In this document: one piece after another, positions 5,627 through 9,331 of the stretch | How positions within the stretch are numbered: position 1 is the stretch's first letter | How the letters are laid out: the number at the start of each line of letters is the position of its first letter | DNA from: Hadesarchaea archaeon | GTDB taxonomy: Archaea; Hadarchaeota; Hadarchaeia; Hadarchaeales; Hadarchaeaceae | Direction: 5' to 3' | Assembly (NCBI GenBank): GCA_030601665.1 | Contig: JAUWBP010000030.1 | Span: 1 to 9,331 of the forward strand | Length of the DNA stretch: 9,331 bases | Notes under the pieces: generated by a model | The model's input: the letters and a program-made list of their open reading frames with translations, nothing else | What the model was told of the DNA's origin: nothing | The model's database searches: none | Program-made: the position numbers and the translations under genes

Positions 5627-6415
5627 TCAATAGACTATGACGCTCTGCACGCTCGGGAGCTTCCTCAACGCCTCGATGACCTTCCCCCGAACGGGCTTGT
5701 CGGTGATCAAGGTGAGCTTTGGCTGCACGATGAAGTGGGGGTCGTCCGCAACCGCCTGACGAATGCTTATCCCGAAGCGCGAGATAGCGCCCGTCACCTC
5801 GCTTATGATACCGTGTTTGGCCGCATCCTTTGGCAGAATCTCGATCACTCCCAGCCCGAGCTGCTGCGCCACGCCCTTCAAGTATGCTATGGACTCTAGG
5901 TTTTCAAATATCCTGCGCAGCTCCTCATTTTTCAAAATTGTCTGGGTGGTGGCTTCGACCGCACGCCGATCAACGCCTGCCTCCTGCGCTATCTGGACGG
6001 CGGGAATCCGGATATCGCCGCACGCTACTCCCCCATCCTCCCGCACGCGGAGTCCGTACTTGAACAGCACCCGCGCAACGCTTAGCTGGGCTGGAAAATC
6101 CGCGAACGCCCTCTGAACCTTTACCCACACCTCGGCACCACCCACGCGCTCACGTTCCGCCCCGGCCATGTGCGCGATCACTAATCGTATCATGCTCTCG
6201 ATGAACGCCGGGTCCAATCCCACGCTCTTCGCCTTCTTTCGAGCGCGGCTAACGACCACCCGTTCCCTGGCCTCGTCCAGGATCCCCAGCTTGAGCTTCC
6301 GTTTAAGCTTCACTAGGTCATCGGCGAACTTCAGCCGCTGCCCGAGCAAAGCCACAACTTGCTCATCAATTTTGTCTATCTCCCGTCTGAACACCTGTAG
6401 CCTTTTCTCACTCAT
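5627..6415 (-). CDS. Chorismate mutase (AroQ) fused to a COG2061-like HTH/ACT regulatory region
   Basis: Predicted to convert chorismate to prephenate, the branch step to Phe and Tyr, with a built-in regulatory region. The 262-aa product starts with an AroQ-type helical domain (about 4-90). Likely active-site residues are R11, R27, K38, D47, R50 and E51 (QRLKFADDLVKLK then LDEARER). Residues about 98-170 include an HTH-like stretch (IPAVQIAQEAGVDRRAVEATTQTIL), and 185-262 form an ACT domain (GIISEVTGAISRFGISIRQ, PKLTLITDKP). Regions 2 and 3 together match the archaeal COG2061 protein annotated as a predicted regulator of homoserine dehydrogenase; the fusion to a mutase is unusual. It is not PheA, because no prephenate dehydratase domain is present. 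ATG 6415 overlaps the kinase stop (ATGA) and has GAGGGG (6421-6426) 5 nt upstream; the frame extends to 6487 without support. It is the last operon gene. Ligand control by aromatic amino acids is inferred. Confidence 0.85.
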   Translation of the reverse strand: MSEKRLQVFRREIDKIDEQVVALLGQRLKFADDLVKLKRKLKLGILDEARERVVVSRARKKAKSVGLDPAFIESMIRLVIAHMAGAERERVGGAEVWVKVQRAFADFPAQLSVARVLFKYGLRVREDGGVACGDIRIPAVQIAQEAGVDRRAVEATTQTILKNEELRRIFENLESIAYLKGVAQQLGLGVIEILPKDAAKHGIISEVTGAISRFGISIRQAVADDPHFIVQPKLTLITDKPVRGKVIEALRKLPSVQSVIVY

Positions 6416-7293
6416 TGGTTCCCCTCGATTCGGGCGCCCTTGATGGCTGGCTTGGTGGCGATTATTACCCCGGGCCTCCCTCGCCAAGCCTTCTTTATAT
6501 CCTTGACCCTACCGGACTTAGCTATTGCTACCACCGCTGGGCCCGTGCCCGTAAGGCCAGCCGCTAGTGCACCCGCGGCCAATGCATCTAGCGCTATTGT
6601 TGGATCGTAGCCGAGTGCGCCCGAGTAAAGTAGCCCATTTAGCGTCAGGGCACCGAAGACATTCCCACGTGCGGCCTGATCGTGCACGACTTCGACGCCC
6701 CTCCGAAGTGGTTTGATTTTGGCCATGTTTATCCGCGAGGTGTGGAATTTCATCGGGGGCGTGTAAATGAGCACCGCGAGCTTGGGGTCTAATTTGAACC
6801 GCCGAAGCACGCGCCGTTTGGTGTTATCTGTCACCACACCGCTGCCGAAAAATGAAGCCGCTGCATCGTCGAAAGCACCGGTGACGGTGACGTCAGCTTC
6901 GAATGCGGCATCGATGCCTAAATTCAGCGCAAGTTTTGGCTTTGGTTTCTTACCCAACGCCGCGAAGGTAGCGAGTACTGCAGCGTTCGCGGCGGCAGAG
7001 CTGCTCGACAGACCCACGGCAATCGGGACCATGGATCTCGTCTGCACCCGTGCGCCGTAGGTTTGCTCAAGCCCGAAATGCTCGAGGACCTTTCGCGCGC
7101 ATATCTCAATCAACCGAGCGCTTTCGGATGGATCATCGGCCACCCGCCCGACGATTTCCCCGGGCCTTTTGGTTAACTCGGAATTCGCTCGAACCCGAAG
7201 CTCGACCCCGAAAGCTGCGCCCTTGCCTGTGGCTATCGCGTTGACGACGGTGGCAGAGCCACACGCCGATGCAACCCCACGGTGCTCTACCAA
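6412..7293 (-). CDS. aroK: Archaeal shikimate kinase (GHMP family)
   Basis: Phosphorylates shikimate to shikimate-3-phosphate with ATP in the cytosol. This is the archaeal GHMP-fold enzyme, unrelated to bacterial P-loop AroK. From a TTG at 7293 the product is 293 aa, normal for the family. Motifs are ATVVNAIATGKGAAFGVEL (14-32, typical N-terminus), the GHMP ATP-binding loop VPIAVGLSSSSAAANA (89-104), VTGAFDDAAASFFG (137-150) and the C-terminal LTGTGPAVVAI (247-257). TTG 7293 is chosen because AGGGG (7301-7305) lies 7 nt upstream; GTG 7299 is a near alternative. The frame extends to ATG 7365, but that would overlap aroC and add an atypical N-terminus. The gene lies 19 nt after aroC and overlaps the mutase start by 4 nt. 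Confidence 0.93.
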   Translation of the reverse strand: MVEHRGVASACGSATVVNAIATGKGAAFGVELRVRANSELTKRPGEIVGRVADDPSESARLIEICARKVLEHFGLEQTYGARVQTRSMVPIAVGLSSSSAAANAAVLATFAALGKKPKPKLALNLGIDAAFEADVTVTGAFDDAAASFFGSGVVTDNTKRRVLRRFKLDPKLAVLIYTPPMKFHTSRINMAKIKPLRRGVEVVHDQAARGNVFGALTLNGLLYSGALGYDPTIALDALAAGALAAGLTGTGPAVVAIAKSGRVKDIKKAWRGRPGVIIATKPAIKGARIEGNQ

Positions 7294-7300
7294 CTTCACA

Positions 7301-7305
7301 CCCCT
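7301..7305 (-). promoter_or_regulatory. Shine-Dalgarno AGGGG deciding the aroK start
   Basis: On the minus strand AGGGG sits in the 19-nt gap between the aroC stop (7313) and the TTG at 7293, with 7 nt spacing. The same motif is only 1 nt from GTG 7299, too close for normal use, which favours TTG. Confidence 0.5.
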
Positions 7306-7312
7306 GTGAAAC

Positions 7313-8410
7313 TCACTTGAAGCGGCTCGGATTAACTTTTCCCGCGCGCAGCATATGATCTGCAAGCACCAGCGCCAGCATCGCCTCGATCACGGGCACG
7401 ATGCGCGGGCAAATGTTCGGGTCAAATCGCCCTTTGAGCTTGAGTTCGACTTCCTTCATTCGAGCGATGTCGACGGTTCGCTGCAGCTTGGTTATCGAGG
7501 GGGTAGGCTTGACTGCTATCCGAGCGACTATCGGCATGCCAGTCGATATGCCACCCAAAATTCCCCCGGCGTTATTTGTCCCGGTCACAATTTTTCCCTT
7601 TCGCAGCACGATTGGATCATTTGCATCCGATCCCATCATTTTTGCCACCCTGCAGCCGGCTCCTATTTGGACTGCCTTGACCGAACCCACCGACATCAGA
7701 GCACGCGCAATCTCAGCATCGAGCTTGTCAAACACAGGCTCTCCCAGACCAGCCGGGACATTGAGCGCTCGGACCTCGACCATTCCGCCTGTGCTGTCGC
7801 CCTCCGCACTCGCCCGCAGCACGGCCTTCTTCATCCGCTCCGCCGCCTTGGGGTCGGCACACCGCATTGGGTTCCGTTCGACATTTTTGCGGATTTCCTC
7901 GGGCTTCACTTCTCGCCCGACGACCACGCCTGCGGCCTCGACGGTGCAGCCCAAAATTTCGATGCCATGAGCCGCCAACAACTTCTTCGCGATGGCTCCA
8001 GCTGCTACCCGCCCTACCGTCTCCCGTGCTGCCGCTCGCCCTCCCCCGCGGTGGTCGATGCGGCCAAACTTGAGCCAGTAAGTGAGATCTGCATGTCCGG
8101 GCCTAGGCTTAGTTTTGATCGCCTCGTATGGTCTCGAATCAACATCAACGTTGCGGACGAGCATAGAGATTGGCGTGCCGAGGGTCTTGCCTTGGAAAAC
8201 TCCTGAGAGGATCTCGACTCGGTCACGTTCCCTGCGCGGTGTTGTAAGGATCGACTGCCCGGGACGCCGCCTGTCGAGCTCGCGCTGTACATCGGCCTCG
8301 CTCAGCGGCATGCCCGCGGGGACCCCATCGACGATCACGCCGACCGCCGAGCCGTGGCTCTCGCCCCAAGTCGTGACCCTGAAGATTTTCCCGAAGGTGT
8401 TTCCGCTCAT
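7313..8410 (-). CDS. aroC: Chorismate synthase
   Basis: Converts EPSP to chorismate, using reduced FMN as a catalytic cofactor. The 365-aa product from ATG 8410 begins with the canonical NTFGKIFRVTTWGESHG (4-20). It also carries RPGHADLTYWLKFG (103-116), the DHRGGGRAAARET signature (119-131), GDSTGGM (204-210), NNAGGILGGISTGMPI (279-294) and GRFDPNICPRIVPV (327-340). The sequence looks complete and active, including H19 and R121/R125 in the FMN/substrate motifs. ATG 8410 has GGTG 5 nt upstream and fits the family N-terminus. However, an in-frame ATG at 8479 overlaps the aroA stop (ATGA), as at other junctions here, and would add 23 residues. It lies between aroA and the shikimate kinase gene in the operon. 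Confidence 0.96.
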   Translation of the reverse strand: MSGNTFGKIFRVTTWGESHGSAVGVIVDGVPAGMPLSEADVQRELDRRRPGQSILTTPRRERDRVEILSGVFQGKTLGTPISMLVRNVDVDSRPYEAIKTKPRPGHADLTYWLKFGRIDHRGGGRAAARETVGRVAAGAIAKKLLAAHGIEILGCTVEAAGVVVGREVKPEEIRKNVERNPMRCADPKAAERMKKAVLRASAEGDSTGGMVEVRALNVPAGLGEPVFDKLDAEIARALMSVGSVKAVQIGAGCRVAKMMGSDANDPIVLRKGKIVTGTNNAGGILGGISTGMPIVARIAVKPTPSITKLQRTVDIARMKEVELKLKGRFDPNICPRIVPVIEAMLALVLADHMLRAGKVNPSRFK

Positions 8411-8475
8411 CCCAGCACCGCTTTGAAAATTCGCTGCCAGTTCTATAAATCCTTCCGCTGGGCGATGCACGTTAG

Positions 8476-9331
8476 TCATTTAACGAGTTCAATCTTAGCC
8501 CCGAGTTTCCGCATGTCCTCGACAAAACCAGGATAAGAAACTGGTATGCTTTCAGCACCCTCAACGACCGTCTCCCCACGCGCGACCAAGCCAGCGACCG
8601 CGAGGGCCAGGGCCATTCGGTGGTCGCCGTAGGAGTACAGGCTCGTGCCCTTGAGTCGCTCCACTCCCTTGATGCGGAGCTCACCCGGCAGCTCCTCCAC
8701 CTTTGCACCCAACTTATTCAACTCAACCCTGAGAACGCGAAGACGGTCCGTCTCTTTGTAGCGAAGGTGGGGGATATTAGTGAGCCTGGTTCTGCCATCT
8801 GCTAGCGAGCCGAGCACAGCCAACGCGGGCACCAGATCCGGGTTATCGCCGCAGTCGGCTTCGATGCCCGAGAGCTGCTCAGCACCCGAAACTTCAACTA
8901 CCTTACCTTTTACCTTCACATCAGCCCCGAACTCCCGAAGCAGGGCAACGATCCGCTTGTCACCCTGCACGCTGCGAACATCGAGATTATTCACGCGCAC
9001 GACATCTCCCGCCAGCGCTGCTGCCACGAGCAGGAATGCTGCAGATGAGAAATCACCTGGGATCTCAAGATCCATTGCCCTGAAAACTTGCCCGCCGGGG
9101 ATTTTAAACTCCGTGAGGTCACGGCTGCGCTTGATCCTCGCCCCCGCCATATCAAGCAGCTCTAGGGTGATCTCGACATAGGGCTTGGAGCGGAGCTCCT
9201 CTGTCACGCGAAGCTCGACATCCCCCCGAGCGTACGGGCACGCGAGCAACAGCGCCGAGATGAACTGGGAACTTGTCGCGCCCGTTATCTCGACTTCTCC
9301 CCCATCCAGCCCGCCCCCGACGACCACGGGC
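8476..9331 (-). CDS. aroA: 3-phosphoshikimate 1-carboxyvinyltransferase (EPSP synthase), 5'-partial
   Basis: Condenses shikimate-3-phosphate with phosphoenolpyruvate to make EPSP. The frame runs off the right edge, so about 140 N-terminal residues of a usual 420-430 are missing and 284 are visible. Motifs, numbered within the visible fragment, are ATSSQFISALLLACPYA (17-33; the SSQ substrate loop), CGDNPDLVPALAVLG (159-173; likely catalytic Asp), LRYKETDRL (188-196; K, E and R of the PEP site), YGDHRMALALAVAG (233-246) and SYPGF (264-268). The GTG nearest the edge (9327) is internal, not a start. It is the most upstream visible gene of the aro operon; earlier pathway genes may lie to the right. 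The stop overlaps a possible upstream aroC start by 4 nt. Confidence 0.95.
   Translation of the reverse strand, partial: PVVVGGGLDGGEVEITGATSSQFISALLLACPYARGDVELRVTEELRSKPYVEITLELLDMAGARIKRSRDLTEFKIPGGQVFRAMDLEIPGDFSSAAFLLVAAALAGDVVRVNNLDVRSVQGDKRIVALLREFGADVKVKGKVVEVSGAEQLSGIEADCGDNPDLVPALAVLGSLADGRTRLTNIPHLRYKETDRLRVLRVELNKLGAKVEELPGELRIKGVERLKGTSLYSYGDHRMALALAVAGLVARGETVVEGAESIPVSYPGFVEDMRKLGAKIELVK

Noticed and set aside
5627..6415. PheA-type chorismate mutase-prephenate dehydratase
   Set aside because: The middle region is too short and lacks prephenate dehydratase motifs; it is HTH-like and COG2061-like instead.
7355..8206. Long plus-strand open frame opposite aroC
   Set aside because: It is antisense to a fully motif-complete chorismate synthase, has biased low-quality composition and no SD. 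It is a by-product of GC-rich codon use.
1..9331. CRISPR arrays, rRNA, complete insertion sequences
   Set aside because: No regularly spaced repeats, rRNA-like sequence, transposase or terminal inverted repeats were seen on reading both strands.

Overview
The window reads as archaeal chromosome. The evidence is an archaeal translation factor (aIF2 beta with its zinc ribbon), a KEOPS Cgi121 subunit, a DUF424 protein, a GHMP-type shikimate kinase (the archaeal replacement for bacterial AroK), an archaeal-type tyrosine integrase, ATGA stop/start overlaps and frequent GTG/TTG starts with Shine-Dalgarno (SD) motifs. The lineage cannot be fixed from sequence alone. A TACK or deep euryarchaeal lineage is possible, but that is a guess.

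Layout. (1) Positions 1 to about 1990 are clearly more AT-rich than the rest. They hold an unrecognised alpha-helical protein (open at the left edge), a small double-anchored membrane protein with an extracytoplasmic beta-sandwich-like domain, and, on the minus strand, an SSV/pTN3-like tyrosine integrase with a hairpin plus oligo-T terminator. This looks like the integrase end of an integrated element or its remnant. (2) At about 1990-2030 the composition switches to GC-rich. A tandem PhoU/RCK_C regulator is followed, with a 4-nt overlap, by an unrecognised 95-aa protein. (3) The KEOPS subunit Cgi121 (minus) and an OB-fold/winged-helix RPA32-like protein (plus) diverge from a 55-nt AT-rich promoter region. 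The latter is coupled to aIF2 beta (4-nt overlap) and then to DUF424 (2-nt gap). (4) From 5627 to the right edge, all on the minus strand, lies a shikimate-pathway operon in transcription order aroA (partial, cut by the window edge), aroC, GHMP shikimate kinase, and a chorismate mutase fused to a COG2061-like HTH/ACT regulatory region. It ends at an oligo-T terminator in the convergent gap.

How the genes work together. The operon carries phosphorylation of shikimate, EPSP formation, chorismate formation and the mutase step to prephenate. The last gene probably adds ligand control through its ACT domain. The plus-strand cluster joins tRNA t6A modification, single-stranded DNA binding and translation initiation, a typical archaeal information-processing neighbourhood. 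The most unusual items are the mutase/COG2061 fusion and the foreign-looking left segment. No CRISPR array, tRNA, rRNA or complete insertion sequence was seen, and I found no clear evidence of a wholly new system.
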